Shown: positions 51,641 through 60,280 of the stretch, one piece after another | Layout: every line of letters begins with the position of its first letter | Position numbering within the stretch: the first letter of the stretch is position 1 | Source: Acidobacteriota bacterium | GTDB taxonomy: Bacteria; Acidobacteriota; Terriglobia; UBA7540 | Direction of reading: 5' to 3' | Length of the DNA: 64,000 nucleotides | Assembly: GCA_004298155.1 (NCBI GenBank) | Contig: SCRD01000007.1 | Span: 62,001-126,000 of the forward strand | The notes under the pieces: model-generated | Database searches by the model: none | Told to the model about the DNA's origin: nothing | Seen by the model: the letters and a program-made list of their open reading frames with translations, nothing else | Position numbers and translations under genes: made by a program

Positions 51641-51663
51641 GGAAAGCTCCCTCGGGCTTTTCC
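51641..51663 (+). terminator. Possible weak hairpin terminator
   Basis: GGAAAGC and GCTTTTCC form an imperfect stem around an 8-base loop in the gap before the Gfo/Idh/MocA gene. The T-run is short, so it may only attenuate transcription. The antiterminator encoded upstream would make such sites tolerable. Confidence 0.25.
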
Positions 51664-51699
51664 TCGATTGGGCCGGTTCGTACAGAACGGGGGTGCAAA

Positions 51700-52701
51700 A
51701 TGGTTGGAGTTGGAGTCATTGGTTACGGCTATTGGGGGCCCAATATTGTCAGGAATTTGCTGTCCCTCGCTGGAGCGAAGCTAGTAGGGATTTGCGATAA
51801 GAACCCGGCGGCGTTGCGGCGCGCAGAGTCAATCAATCACGGCACACGGCTTCTCAGCGATCCACAGGAACTCGTCACCTCACCTGATATTGATGCAGTT
51901 GCGGTGATTTCGCCGGTCTGGACGCATCATGCGCTGGCCAAGACGGCCCTGGAAAATGGGAAGCACGTTTTTGTGGAAAAACCCTTTACGCGTACGGTAG
52001 CCGAGGCAGAAGAACTCATCGAGATCGCCCAGAAGAAGAACCTGAAGATCATGGTGGACCATACGTTCCTCTTTACGGGCGCCGTCCGCAAGATCCGTGA
52101 ACTGATTGACGAGGGAACGCTGGGAACTCTCTATTATTACGATTCGATGAGGGTCAATCTGGGGTTGTTCCAGCACGATGTCAACGTTGTCTGGGACCTC
52201 GCCCCGCATGACCTGTCGATTCTGGATCACCTGATCAGAAAGGATCCCGAGGCCATCATCGCCACAGGCGAGCAGCACCTCAACGGGCTCGAAGATGTTG
52301 CTTTTATCACAATCTATTTTCCGGGAAACGTGATCGCCCACGTGAATGTGAACTGGCTTTCGCCCGTTAAGGTCCGGACCACCTTAATTGGCGGGGAGAA
52401 AAGAATGCTGGTATGGAACGATCTCGAGGCCGACGAAAAGATTAAGGTTTACGACAAGGGAGTGGAGATGGGCAACCAGGAGGGGGTCTACAACCTGCTT
52501 GTGAGCTACCGGTCAGGCGACATGTGGGCGCCCAAGTTGGAACAGTGCGAGGCCCTCCGCTCAGAGTTGTCCTATTTTATCAACTGCATCGAGAGCGACG
52601 AAATCCCCTTCAATGATGGAGAGGCTGGTCTGCGGGTTGTCAGGATGCTCGAGGCCGCGGAGACGTCGCTGAAAAGCAAAGGAAAGGCCGTTTATCTATG
52701 A
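51700..52701 (+). CDS. WlbA/WbpB-like UDP-sugar oxidase (Gfo/Idh/MocA family)
   Basis: A 333-residue NAD-dependent dehydrogenase with G-Y-G-Y-W-G-P-N near residues 9-16 and the catalytic E-K-P-F-T-R-T motif at about 93-99. Its placement immediately before a hexapeptide acetyltransferase and a DegT-type aminotransferase matches the WlbA-WlbB-WlbC (WbpB-D-E) pathway. That pathway oxidises C3 of UDP-N-acetylglucosaminuronate, aminates it and N-acetylates it. H-V-N-V-N-W-L-S-P in the C-terminal domain is typical of this subfamily. Its end overlaps the next gene by four bases. The substrate assignment is by family and context; the UDP-GlcNAc dehydrogenase that would supply it is not in the window. 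Confidence 0.85.
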   Translation: MVGVGVIGYGYWGPNIVRNLLSLAGAKLVGICDKNPAALRRAESINHGTRLLSDPQELVTSPDIDAVAVISPVWTHHALAKTALENGKHVFVEKPFTRTVAEAEELIEIAQKKNLKIMVDHTFLFTGAVRKIRELIDEGTLGTLYYYDSMRVNLGLFQHDVNVVWDLAPHDLSILDHLIRKDPEAIIATGEQHLNGLEDVAFITIYFPGNVIAHVNVNWLSPVKVRTTLIGGEKRMLVWNDLEADEKIKVYDKGVEMGNQEGVYNLLVSYRSGDMWAPKLEQCEALRSELSYFINCIESDEIPFNDGEAGLRVVRMLEAAETSLKSKGKAVYL

Positions 52702-53201
52702 ACGACTTTGTCTGTGTTTCCCCTGACGTCAAGCTCGGATCTGGCGTTAAGCTTTCCAAGTTTGTCAATCTTTACGGCTGCGAAATCGGCGACGAAACAA
52801 AGATCGGCGCTTTTGTCGAAGTCCAGAAAAACGCCCGGATCGGCATTCGCTGCAAGATTTCGAGCCACACCTTCATATGCGAAGGCGTAACTATCGAAGA
52901 CTATGTGTTCGTGGGGCATGGAGTAACCTTTATCAACGACAGTTACCCTCGCGCCACGAATCCGGATGGAGCACTGCAAACAGAAAAAGACTGGAAGGTG
53001 GAGCGGACGGTGATCAAAAAGGGGGCCTCGATCGGTTCAGGCTCAACCATCCTCGCAAATGTAACCATCGGCGAAAACGCCATTGTTGGCGCCGGGGCCG
53101 TCGTGACGAAGGATGTTCCGGCCAATACGATTGTAGTGGGCAGTCCCGCACGGTTTTTGAGATCGATAGCAATGGGAGGACGTAATGGGCACAGTCAATA
53201 G
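52698..53201 (+). CDS. WlbB/WbpD-like N-acetyltransferase (left-handed beta-helix)
   Basis: A 167-residue hexapeptide-repeat acetyltransferase. Triplet-type repeats run nearly throughout (K-L-G-S-G-V, K-I-G-A-F-V, I-G-S-G-S-T-I-L-A-N-V-T-I-G, I-V-G-A-G-A-V-V-T-K-D-V-P). A loop G-H-G-V-T-F-I-N-D holds the likely catalytic His. It would transfer acetate from acetyl-CoA to the 3-amino group of the UDP-sugar. The start overlaps the stop of the oxidase gene (ATGA) and its end overlaps the aminotransferase by 17 bp, so the three are coupled. Confidence 0.88.
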   Translation: MNDFVCVSPDVKLGSGVKLSKFVNLYGCEIGDETKIGAFVEVQKNARIGIRCKISSHTFICEGVTIEDYVFVGHGVTFINDSYPRATNPDGALQTEKDWKVERTVIKKGASIGSGSTILANVTIGENAIVGAGAVVTKDVPANTIVVGSPARFLRSIAMGGRNGHSQ

Positions 53202-54408
53202 GGTACCGTTTCTTGATTTGAGTGGTTTACACGCGGAAATTGAGGAAGACCTCGTGGCGGTCTTCAGGCGGGCACTGAAAACTTCGGGATTTGTGGGTGG
53301 GCCTGAAGTCGAACAGTTTGAAAACGAGTTTGCCCAGTTTTGCGACGTTGATCTTTGCGTGGGTGTCAACAGCGGCACGGACGCGCTGAGGTTTGCGCTG
53401 ATCGCCGCCGGTGTCGGACAAGGCGATGCCGTGATCACCGTCCCCAACACATTTATTGCCACCGCGGAAGCGATCTCGCAGTCAGGAGCCGTGCCGAGGT
53501 TTGTCGACGTCGACCCGAAGACCTACAACATGGATGCCGGCCGGCTGGAAGATTACCTGGCGAACAAAAGCTTTGTGGACCGCACGAGCGGGCGTCTGTT
53601 TGACCTTGCCACGGGAAACGTAGTGAAGGCTATCGTCCCCGTCCATCTCTATGGCCAGCCCGTGGATATGGATCCCATCCTTGAACTGGCGGAAAGTTAC
53701 AATCTGATCGTGATTGAAGACGCCTGCCAGGCGCATGGCGCGCAGTACTTCTCGAGAAAAATGAACCAGTGGAGAAGGGTAGGGTCAATGGGGCTTGCCG
53801 CAGCGTTCAGTTTTTACCCCGGCAAGAACCTGGGAGCCTGTGGTGAGGGTGGGGCCGTAACAACGAATGATCCCGAAGTGGCACGGAAAGTCCGCATGCT
53901 GCGTGATCACGGCCAGCCGAGGAAATACTATCACGACATGGAGGGATACAACGGCAGGTTGCACTCCATCCAGGCGGGGTTCCTGCGCACCAAGCTCGGG
54001 CTCCTCTCTGACTGGAATGAGAAGCGCCGCGAAGCCGCCAATCGTTATCGTGAATTTTTCGGCGCCGTTGAAGCGATTGTCGTGCCTTACGAGCCTGAAT
54101 GGGCCAACGCCGTTTACCATCTGTTCGTTGTGCGGGTGCCGGAACGCGCTGACGCGATAGATCACCTTTCCCGTGCGGGCGTTGGCACCGGAATCCACTA
54201 TCCCATTCCCTTGCACCTTCAAAAGGCCTACAACCGTCTTGGTTACAAGGCTGGCGACTTCCCGGTGGCTGAGAAGGCAGCAGCAGAGATCCTTTCGCTT
54301 CCGATGTTCCCAGGGATCACAGTCGAGCAGCAGAAGCTGGTGGCCGCCGAGTTGCAGCAATTCATCAGCAAGTTGTCAGGCGATGAGGCCCGCGAAGCCG
54401 CCGCTTAA
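53185..54408 (+). CDS. WlbC/WbpE-like DegT-family sugar aminotransferase
   Basis: A 407-residue PLP-dependent DegT/DnrJ/EryC1 aminotransferase. The PLP-binding Lys lies in F-Y-P-G-K-N-L-G-A-C-G-E. The cofactor-binding V-N-S-G-T-D-A-L and E-D-A-C-Q-A-H-G motifs are present, and the C-terminus has the usual G-T-G-I-H-Y-P-I-P-L-H. It would put the amino group on C3 of the oxidised UDP-sugar, using glutamate. An insertion of about 15 residues (D-R-T-S-G-R-L-F-D-L-A) follows A-N-K-S-F-V in the large domain, longer than in most family members. Confidence 0.92.
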   Translation: MGTVNRVPFLDLSGLHAEIEEDLVAVFRRALKTSGFVGGPEVEQFENEFAQFCDVDLCVGVNSGTDALRFALIAAGVGQGDAVITVPNTFIATAEAISQSGAVPRFVDVDPKTYNMDAGRLEDYLANKSFVDRTSGRLFDLATGNVVKAIVPVHLYGQPVDMDPILELAESYNLIVIEDACQAHGAQYFSRKMNQWRRVGSMGLAAAFSFYPGKNLGACGEGGAVTTNDPEVARKVRMLRDHGQPRKYYHDMEGYNGRLHSIQAGFLRTKLGLLSDWNEKRREAANRYREFFGAVEAIVVPYEPEWANAVYHLFVVRVPERADAIDHLSRAGVGTGIHYPIPLHLQKAYNRLGYKAGDFPVAEKAAAEILSLPMFPGITVEQQKLVAAELQQFISKLSGDEAREAAA

Positions 54409-54603
54409 AAATGTTTCCGGCACCGAACCTTCATTTCCGATCAGTTGAAAATTCCGCGGGAACTGCCAGGTCGATGTGCCGGGCTGCTATCAGCGGAACG
54501 GATTTTCTGGATACATTTTCTTGAGACATTTTCGCAACCCGAGTTGGAATTAAAGCTTTCTCGCGGCCGGAAATGGAAACCCATCGTCATTGGAGGGACC
54601 CAA

Positions 54604-55719
54604 ATGCAGAAAGACGGAGGACGATTGGCGCCTAAGTTGACAAGTCAAGCCAGCCAAAGGGCGAAAATCTGGATCGATCTGGATAATTCACCGCATGTTC
54701 CGTTTTTCGTGCCCATTATCAAGGAACTCGAAGAACTTGGCTATCCGGTTGTATTGACCGCGCGGGATTGCTTTCAGGTTCGCGATTTAGTCAGCCTTTT
54801 CAACTTGCGCTGCAAGTTTGTGGGACGCCACTATGGCAAGCACAAGCTGGCAAAAATTGCAGGGACCTTACTTCGTGGCCTGCAGCTGGCTATCCTGCTT
54901 CGAGGCGAAAAAGCCCGGCTGGCCGTGGCCCACGGTTCCCGCGCGCAGACGGTCGCAGCGACTCTTTTGGGGATCCCATCCTTATGTCTCTGGGATTACG
55001 AGTTTACCAAGGGGATTGGAAAAATTCGGCCAGACTGGGTGATGGTCCCCGCGGTGATTCCGGATTCCGCGATTCACGCTGACACCCGCAGGGTATTCAA
55101 ATATCAGGGAATTAAAGAAGACGTTTATGTTCCCGGATTCAGGCCCGACCCAAGCCTGCGAAGCCGCCTTGGCTTGAAGGAAGACGACTTTGTAGTAACT
55201 GCCCGGCCGCCCGCCGATGAGGCCCATTACTATAATCCTGAAAGTGACGAGCTTTTTCGCGCAGCGATCGATTTTCTGGCCGAGCAGCATCGCGCCAGGA
55301 TCATCCTTCTGCCGCGGAATGAGAAGCAGTGCGCTGCCGCTAGGGCGCTTTGGCCTGAGCTTGTCGCCGGACGCAAAATGATTATCCCCGAGCATGCCGT
55401 TGACGGTTTGAGCCTGTTGTGGAGTTCCGATCTTGCCATCAGCGGCGGTGGCACGATGAACCGGGAGGCTGCTGCCCTGGGCGTACCTGTTTACAGTGTG
55501 TTCCGCGGAAAGATTGGAGCCGTTGACCGATACCTTGCACAAAATGGCCGCCTGGTTCTCCTGGAAAAAGCTTCAGACGTGCGCGAGAAGATTATCGTGC
55601 CTCAAAGCGGGCGGAAACGCGCACCCGCCAATCGCCAATCCTACACCTTGAAAATGATTGTCGACAACCTCGTCGCAATCGTTGAAACGGGAAGGTTCAG
55701 TCCAAAAGTTGCGGCATGA
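54604..55719 (+). CDS. DUF354-family protein, probable glycosyltransferase-like
   Basis: A 371-residue protein. The ATG at 54604 is preceded by GGAGGG at six bases; the frame is open further upstream but not protein-like. It begins (after 18 residues) with K-I-W-I-D-L-D-N-S-P-H-V-P-F-F, the DUF354 signature, and has a GT-B-like second domain with S-D-L-A-I-S-G-G-G-T-M-N-R-E-A-A-A-L-G. DUF354 proteins are common in archaeal and bacterial surface-sugar loci and resemble UDP-GlcNAc 2-epimerase/GT-B proteins. Whether it transfers or epimerises a sugar cannot be said. An epimerase acting on the diacetamido-uronic acid is conceivable. Confidence 0.78.
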   Translation: MQKDGGRLAPKLTSQASQRAKIWIDLDNSPHVPFFVPIIKELEELGYPVVLTARDCFQVRDLVSLFNLRCKFVGRHYGKHKLAKIAGTLLRGLQLAILLRGEKARLAVAHGSRAQTVAATLLGIPSLCLWDYEFTKGIGKIRPDWVMVPAVIPDSAIHADTRRVFKYQGIKEDVYVPGFRPDPSLRSRLGLKEDDFVVTARPPADEAHYYNPESDELFRAAIDFLAEQHRARIILLPRNEKQCAAARALWPELVAGRKMIIPEHAVDGLSLLWSSDLAISGGGTMNREAAALGVPVYSVFRGKIGAVDRYLAQNGRLVLLEKASDVREKIIVPQSGRKRAPANRQSYTLKMIVDNLVAIVETGRFSPKVAA

Positions 55720-55808
55720 ACCTGATCATCAGGGCTTCCGAGGCATGCCGGATCTCCCTGCCGAATTGAGGCTCGAACTCCAGCTCTGCGGTCCACCGGA
55801 AATAAAAA

Positions 55809-57068
55809 ATGATTTCTGCGATCCTCCCAAGGCAATCTATGCAACAGGACCTGGCGGTAAGGGCCCAGTGTGAAGACGCGGTCCGAAAGCTTGTGGCTTA
55901 CTGCTGTGGAACCGGCTGGGCTGGGTATGACCCCTACGATGCCCTGAACAGCAGGATCTTTGGGATGATGCCCTTCCTGGGTTCCCGCCTTCCGCGGCTG
56001 ATCCTGACGCAGACATTAAAGCGAAGTCCGCTCAACCTCCGGCGTATGCTGCTTGTTGAGAAAGCCCAGAACCCGAAGGCGATGGCGCTTTTCCTGTCGG
56101 CATTCGTCAGGCTGGGAGGCTCCAGCATTGTGGATGCGGAAGGCCTGGCCCGCCTGATGATTGAACGGCTGATCGCACTGCGGTCTCAAGGTACGGACTA
56201 CTGGTGCTGGGGATACAGTTTTCCGTGGCAAATGCGTAAAGACATCGTTCCCAGATGGGCCCCGAACCTTGTCTGCACGACATTCGTGGCGAATGCGCTT
56301 CTGGACGCGTACGAAAGCTCCTGGGACCCGCAATGCCTGAAAATGGCGTCCAGCGCCGCGGAATATATCCTGACGGACCTCTACTGGAAACGGGGACCGG
56401 TGGTAGCCGGGTTCAGTTATCCGCGGCCTGACCTTCGCGCCCAGGTCTATAATGCCAACTTTCTTGCTGCGGCGTTGTTGTGCCGGGTGTACCGCCACAC
56501 CGGCGAGGAGCGACTGCTGGGTCCGGCGCTCGCTGCCGCCCGTTATTCGGCCGCAATGCAGTTTCCCGATGGCTCCTGGACCTACGGAGAAATGCCGTCT
56601 CAGCACTGGATCGACAATTTTCACACGGGATTCAACCTTTGCGCGTTGCAGTCGATCGGGAGAAATGCCGGGACTGCCGAGTTCGAACCCTGTCTCCGTC
56701 GCGGCCTCGACTTTTACCGAGCACACTTCTTTTGCGAGGACGGCGCGGTCCGATATTTTTACAACCGCACTTATCCCATCGACATTCACTGCGTGGCACA
56801 GGCCATGATTACGCTGGTGGAACTTGAAGACCTGGACCCCGGCTGCATGAACCTGGCGCAGTCGGTATTTCAGTGGGCGATGGCACACATGTGGGATGAC
56901 AGGGGCTTCTTTTATTATCGGGTCCTCCGTTACTTCACAAACCGCATATCGTATATCCGATGGTCCCAGGCATGGATGCTGCTGGCGATGGCCACGCTGC
57001 TGTCCAAATCTGGTGAAACCGCCGGGCTGCCGCAACAACTGCAGGCACCAGCTTCCGTCGAGGCCTAG
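55809..57068 (+). CDS. Unknown alpha-helical barrel protein of polysaccharide loci
   Basis: A 419-residue soluble protein. No signal peptide is visible. The sequence has regularly spaced helices with Trp/Tyr/Gly-rich turns (G-T-D-Y-W-C-W-G-Y-S-F-P-W, N-L-V-C-T-T-F-V-A-N-A-L-L-D-A-Y, F-P-D-G-S-W-T-Y-G-E, W-I-D-N-F-H-T-G-F-N-L), a style typical of (alpha/alpha)6-toroid enzymes such as glycosidases, epimerases or lyases. Family members occur beside glycosyltransferases. Acidic candidates are in Y-G-E and I-D-N, but no catalytic pair can be assigned. It is followed by the GT2 gene two bases later. Confidence 0.75.
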   Translation: MISAILPRQSMQQDLAVRAQCEDAVRKLVAYCCGTGWAGYDPYDALNSRIFGMMPFLGSRLPRLILTQTLKRSPLNLRRMLLVEKAQNPKAMALFLSAFVRLGGSSIVDAEGLARLMIERLIALRSQGTDYWCWGYSFPWQMRKDIVPRWAPNLVCTTFVANALLDAYESSWDPQCLKMASSAAEYILTDLYWKRGPVVAGFSYPRPDLRAQVYNANFLAAALLCRVYRHTGEERLLGPALAAARYSAAMQFPDGSWTYGEMPSQHWIDNFHTGFNLCALQSIGRNAGTAEFEPCLRRGLDFYRAHFFCEDGAVRYFYNRTYPIDIHCVAQAMITLVELEDLDPGCMNLAQSVFQWAMAHMWDDRGFFYYRVLRYFTNRISYIRWSQAWMLLAMATLLSKSGETAGLPQQLQAPASVEA

Positions 57069-57070
57069 TT

Positions 57071-57967
57071 ATGGCAAATCTTCCTGCCTATGTTGTGATC
57101 ACTCCAGCGCGGAACGAAGCGCAGTTCATCGAACTCACTCTGAATGCGATGGTGGCGCAGACGATCAGACCGCTGAAATGGGTGATCGTGAGTGATGGCT
57201 CAACTGACGGCACCGACGAAATCGTCAGCCGGTATACTGCGGAATATCCGTGGATCGAGCTGGTCAGAATGCCCGAGCGCGCCGAGCGCAATTTTGCCGG
57301 AAAGGTCCATGCGATTAACGCTGGTTGTTCACGCGTGACCGGTCTGGATTACGCAGCAATTGTCTGCATGGATGGCGACATCTCTTTCGAACAGGACTAC
57401 TTCGCGTTTCTGTTAGGAGAGTTGTCAAAAGATGCCAGGCTGGGCCTTGTGGGTACGCGCTTCTGGGAAGGAAACCTGACCTACGATTTCCGATTCAGCA
57501 GCGTTGAGCACGTGTCAGGCGCCTGCCAGATGTTTCGCCGCGCGTGCTTTGAGGATATCGGGGGCTATCGACCACTGAAATCCGGAGGGATTGACGTGAC
57601 CGCGGTGTTGAGCGCGCGGGCCAAAGGGTGGCTCACGCGGACATTTACTGAGAAATCCTATGCTCACCATCGAAAGATGGGAAGCGCCCAGTACGCCGGC
57701 TATCGTGCAAGGCTCAACATTGGCCATAAGGATTATCTGCTTGGCAGCCATCCCGCCTGGGAAGTTTTCCGGTGCGTTTACCAGATGCGGCGCAAGCCGT
57801 TCGTCATTGGAGGGCTTTTGATGATGTCCGCTTACTTCTGGGACCTGCTGCGGCGCGTGGAGCGGACCATGCCGCAGGACCTGGTTAAGCTTCGCCAAAG
57901 AGATCAGATGGGCCGGTTAAAAGGATTCTTTGCGAGGGCGGTTCATGGCCGCCTGCAGATTGATTAG
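57071..57967 (+). CDS. Family 2 glycosyltransferase
   Basis: A 298-residue GT-A-fold enzyme. It has the N-terminal V-I-T-P-A-R-N-E-A-Q-F-I, the nucleotide-binding V-S-D-G-S-T-D-G-T-D and the metal-binding D-x-D equivalent in C-M-D-G-D-I-S-F. The acceptor region follows at G-A-C-Q-M-F-R-R (R-R-x-C-F-E-D-I-G-G-Y). The last 50 residues include a hydrophobic helix (V-I-G-G-L-L-M-M-S-A-Y-F-W) that may sit in the membrane. The gene starts two bases after the preceding stop. It would add one sugar to the lipid-linked repeat unit; the donor is unknown. Confidence 0.92.
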   Translation: MANLPAYVVITPARNEAQFIELTLNAMVAQTIRPLKWVIVSDGSTDGTDEIVSRYTAEYPWIELVRMPERAERNFAGKVHAINAGCSRVTGLDYAAIVCMDGDISFEQDYFAFLLGELSKDARLGLVGTRFWEGNLTYDFRFSSVEHVSGACQMFRRACFEDIGGYRPLKSGGIDVTAVLSARAKGWLTRTFTEKSYAHHRKMGSAQYAGYRARLNIGHKDYLLGSHPAWEVFRCVYQMRRKPFVIGGLLMMSAYFWDLLRRVERTMPQDLVKLRQRDQMGRLKGFFARAVHGRLQID

Positions 57968-58064
57968 CAGCCACGGTTGATCGGGAGCCAGCAGCGGCAA
58001 GAGCGCTTTGGCTTGCCACGATCTGAAATGACCAAAGCTTGGCCGGTTCGAAATCGAATTCCCA

Positions 58065-58991
58065 ATGGCGGCAAGTGCAGCAGAGAGTGAATTGTCGCAT
58101 CCGATGAATTTCCAGGAAGAATCCACTTTAATTGTGCACGAGGGCCGCTCCGCACCGGAAAACGCCATGCCCTCTATCAGGGATGGCTATCCGGAAGCGC
58201 GGGTAGCCGCGAACTCTGAAGGAACGAGTACGGGGGCCCTCATCGTGAACGCAGATGACTGGGGACGCGATCCCATCACTACTGATCGGACGCTGGAATG
58301 CGTTCTTCGGGGCGCCGTTTCGTCCGTCAGCGCGATGGTCTTCATGCAGGATTCAGAGCGGGCCGCCGGCATTGCGCGAACGCGGTGCGTCGACGCTGGT
58401 CTGCACCTCAACCTTACGACCCCATTTTCGTCGCCGAGGCGCCCTTCGGGCCTTGCGGAGCGCCAGGAAAAAGTCGTTGCTTACCTGCGCGGAAATCGTT
58501 TCGCCCAGGTACTCTTCAATCCTTTGCTGGCGGCGTCGTTCGAGTACCTGGTGAAAGCCCAAAGAGAAGAATTTTGCCGCCTTTATGGAACACAGCCGGA
58601 GCGGATTGACGGCCATCATCACATGCACCTATGTGCCAACGTGCTTTGGGGAAGGTTGCTGCCTTCAGGGACCACAGTGCGGCGGAACTTTTCGTTCCAA
58701 CCCGGCGAGAAGAGCCTGTGGAACCGTCTCTACCGGCATGCTGTCGACTTCAGCCTCGCACAGCGCCACCGCCTTACCGACTACTTTTTCTCTCTGGTTC
58801 CACTCGAGCCCTTGGACCGTTTGCAGAGAGTTTTTTCGATGTGCCGCCAGCACGTCGTGGAGGTGGAAACGCACCCGGTGAACGAGGAAGAGTATCGCTT
58901 CCTGGCTGGAGGTGAGATCTTCCGTCACACACGGTGTCAGCAGATTGCCACCCGCTACGTCGCGAGGCCGAAAAGTCATTCGCACCGCTGA
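58065..58991 (+). CDS. YdjC/ChbG-type carbohydrate deacetylase
   Basis: A 308-residue protein; the first 60 residues are poorly conserved-looking and the start is uncertain (ATG 58065, alternatively 58104). The deacetylase core has N-A-D-D-W-G at about residues 64-69 (metal Asp), G-L-H-L-N-L-T (His) and I-D-G-H-H-H-M-H-L (His), as in YdjC/ChbG and HpnK. It would remove an acetyl group from N-acetylated sugars. Given the neighbours, N-deacetylation of a sugar of the exopolysaccharide or of its lipid-linked precursor is a reasonable inference. Confidence 0.85.
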   Translation: MAASAAESELSHPMNFQEESTLIVHEGRSAPENAMPSIRDGYPEARVAANSEGTSTGALIVNADDWGRDPITTDRTLECVLRGAVSSVSAMVFMQDSERAAGIARTRCVDAGLHLNLTTPFSSPRRPSGLAERQEKVVAYLRGNRFAQVLFNPLLAASFEYLVKAQREEFCRLYGTQPERIDGHHHMHLCANVLWGRLLPSGTTVRRNFSFQPGEKSLWNRLYRHAVDFSLAQRHRLTDYFFSLVPLEPLDRLQRVFSMCRQHVVEVETHPVNEEEYRFLAGGEIFRHTRCQQIATRYVARPKSHSHR

Positions 58992-59306
58992 GTTCCGGAT
59001 GTCTTTCCGGCACGTCGCGTAAGTTTTACGCGATGCTCCAGAATTGAACATATTTTAAAATCGCCGTATTTATTAAAAGCTTAAGATTTCAATAAGATGC
59101 TTATTATCAATCGACTACAAATTGCGAATTTTGAAAGCATTAAAATCCCATACGTCCCAAAAACGCCCGGAATCAGACTGTCTGTAGCCTAGCTACAGAA
59201 GCTACGTCCCGGTGGTTCGTGCCCGCCCGGCGAGGTTCCAACTGTTTCGCCGGGGCCTCAGGCAGCGGCCCCCCGGACATGCACTCTCAGAAGAGGTTGT
59301 TGGCCC
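58992..59306. promoter_or_regulatory. AT-rich 315-bp intergenic region with two perfect inverted repeats
   Basis: The stretch from about 59034 to 59165 is much richer in A and T than anything around it. A perfect 8-bp inverted repeat, TCGCGTAA-GTT-TTACGCGA, is at 59015-59033. Another, TCTGTAGC-CTA-GCTACAGA, is at 59181-59199. No T-run follows either. An internal promoter or operator for the acyltransferase genes is possible. Confidence 0.5.
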
Positions 59307-60200
59307 ATGGAGGTTTGCGGCAAGCAGATACGGTTTCGCGGAAGGCTGGTTCGCATTGCCTATCTTGATGCTGAAGGCTACCGGTTCCTCGACGACCCGG
59401 ATGCTGCTCTCGCGTTGCTCCGGAGGTCGCAGCCTCGCGCCGATCTCTTCACGTTCATTCAAAGGCTCTCCAACCGTTCGCCCGAGCACGATTATCCGAT
59501 GGAGCCAGACAACTTTGCTGTCCTCCCGGTTTCGACCTTCGACGAATGGATCACCCATCAGATCCGCTTCAAGGCCCGGAACAAGATCCGGAAGGCGGAG
59601 AAGATGGGCGTCAGCGCACGGGAGGCGCCATTTGACGACGATCTCATTCGCGGCATCCACGCCATATACAACGAGTCGCCCACCCGCCAGGGCCGGCGGT
59701 TCTGGCACTACGGCAAAGACTTTGAAGCCGTGCGCTCGACAACAGCGACTTTTCTTGATCAGAGCATCTTTATCGGCGCGTTTTTCCAGGGCGAAATGAT
59801 TGGCTTTGCAAAACTGGTAGCTGACGAAAAGAGGACCCAGGCCGGGCTGATGCACATTGTAGCCATGAACCGGCATCGTGACCTGGCGCCCAACAACGCA
59901 CTGGTTGCCCGTGCCGTGGCCGCCTGTGCCGAGCGAAACATTCCCAGCCTCTGGTATGCGCATTTCTCCTACGGAAAGAGGGAAGGCGACACCCTGGCTG
60001 ACTTCAAGCGGCACAACGGTTTCGAGAAGGTTGAGGTCCCCAGGTACTACGTTCCTCTCACGCTCGCCGGGCGCGCGGCCCTGCGGCTGGGCCTCCACCA
60101 CAGTCTGTTGGAGCTGGTCCCCGCTCCGGCAATCATGCAATACCGCAAGATCCGCAACCTCTGGTACTCAAGAAAGTTTGCCGGCCTGGAGAGCGCTTAG
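59307..60200 (+). CDS. GNAT/FemAB-like acyltransferase (paralog 1)
   Basis: A 297-residue protein with a GNAT-type domain in the second half (F-I-G-A-F-F-Q-G-E-M-I-G-F-A-K-L, N-N-A-L-V-A-R-A-V-A-A-C-A-E-R). The early middle part, K-A-R-N-K-I-R-K-A-E-K, resembles the BioF2/FemAB-like group found in polysaccharide and capsule loci. They are expected to add an acyl or aminoacyl group. The shared motif R-Q-G-R-R-F-W-H-Y-G-K is kept in the next gene. Start ATG 59307 with AGAGG ten bases before. The exact acceptor is not known. Confidence 0.8.
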   Translation: MEVCGKQIRFRGRLVRIAYLDAEGYRFLDDPDAALALLRRSQPRADLFTFIQRLSNRSPEHDYPMEPDNFAVLPVSTFDEWITHQIRFKARNKIRKAEKMGVSAREAPFDDDLIRGIHAIYNESPTRQGRRFWHYGKDFEAVRSTTATFLDQSIFIGAFFQGEMIGFAKLVADEKRTQAGLMHIVAMNRHRDLAPNNALVARAVAACAERNIPSLWYAHFSYGKREGDTLADFKRHNGFEKVEVPRYYVPLTLAGRAALRLGLHHSLLELVPAPAIMQYRKIRNLWYSRKFAGLESA

Positions 60201-60280
60201 GATTGAGTCCGGACCTGTTTATTCACATAAAACTAATCAGACAGTTTTGATTCGCAATTTTCCTTGCAAGGGGGTATCGA

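Noticed and set aside
51641-51663. Considered as a strong rho-independent terminator
   Set aside because: The stem is imperfect and the T-run short; reported only as a weak candidate.
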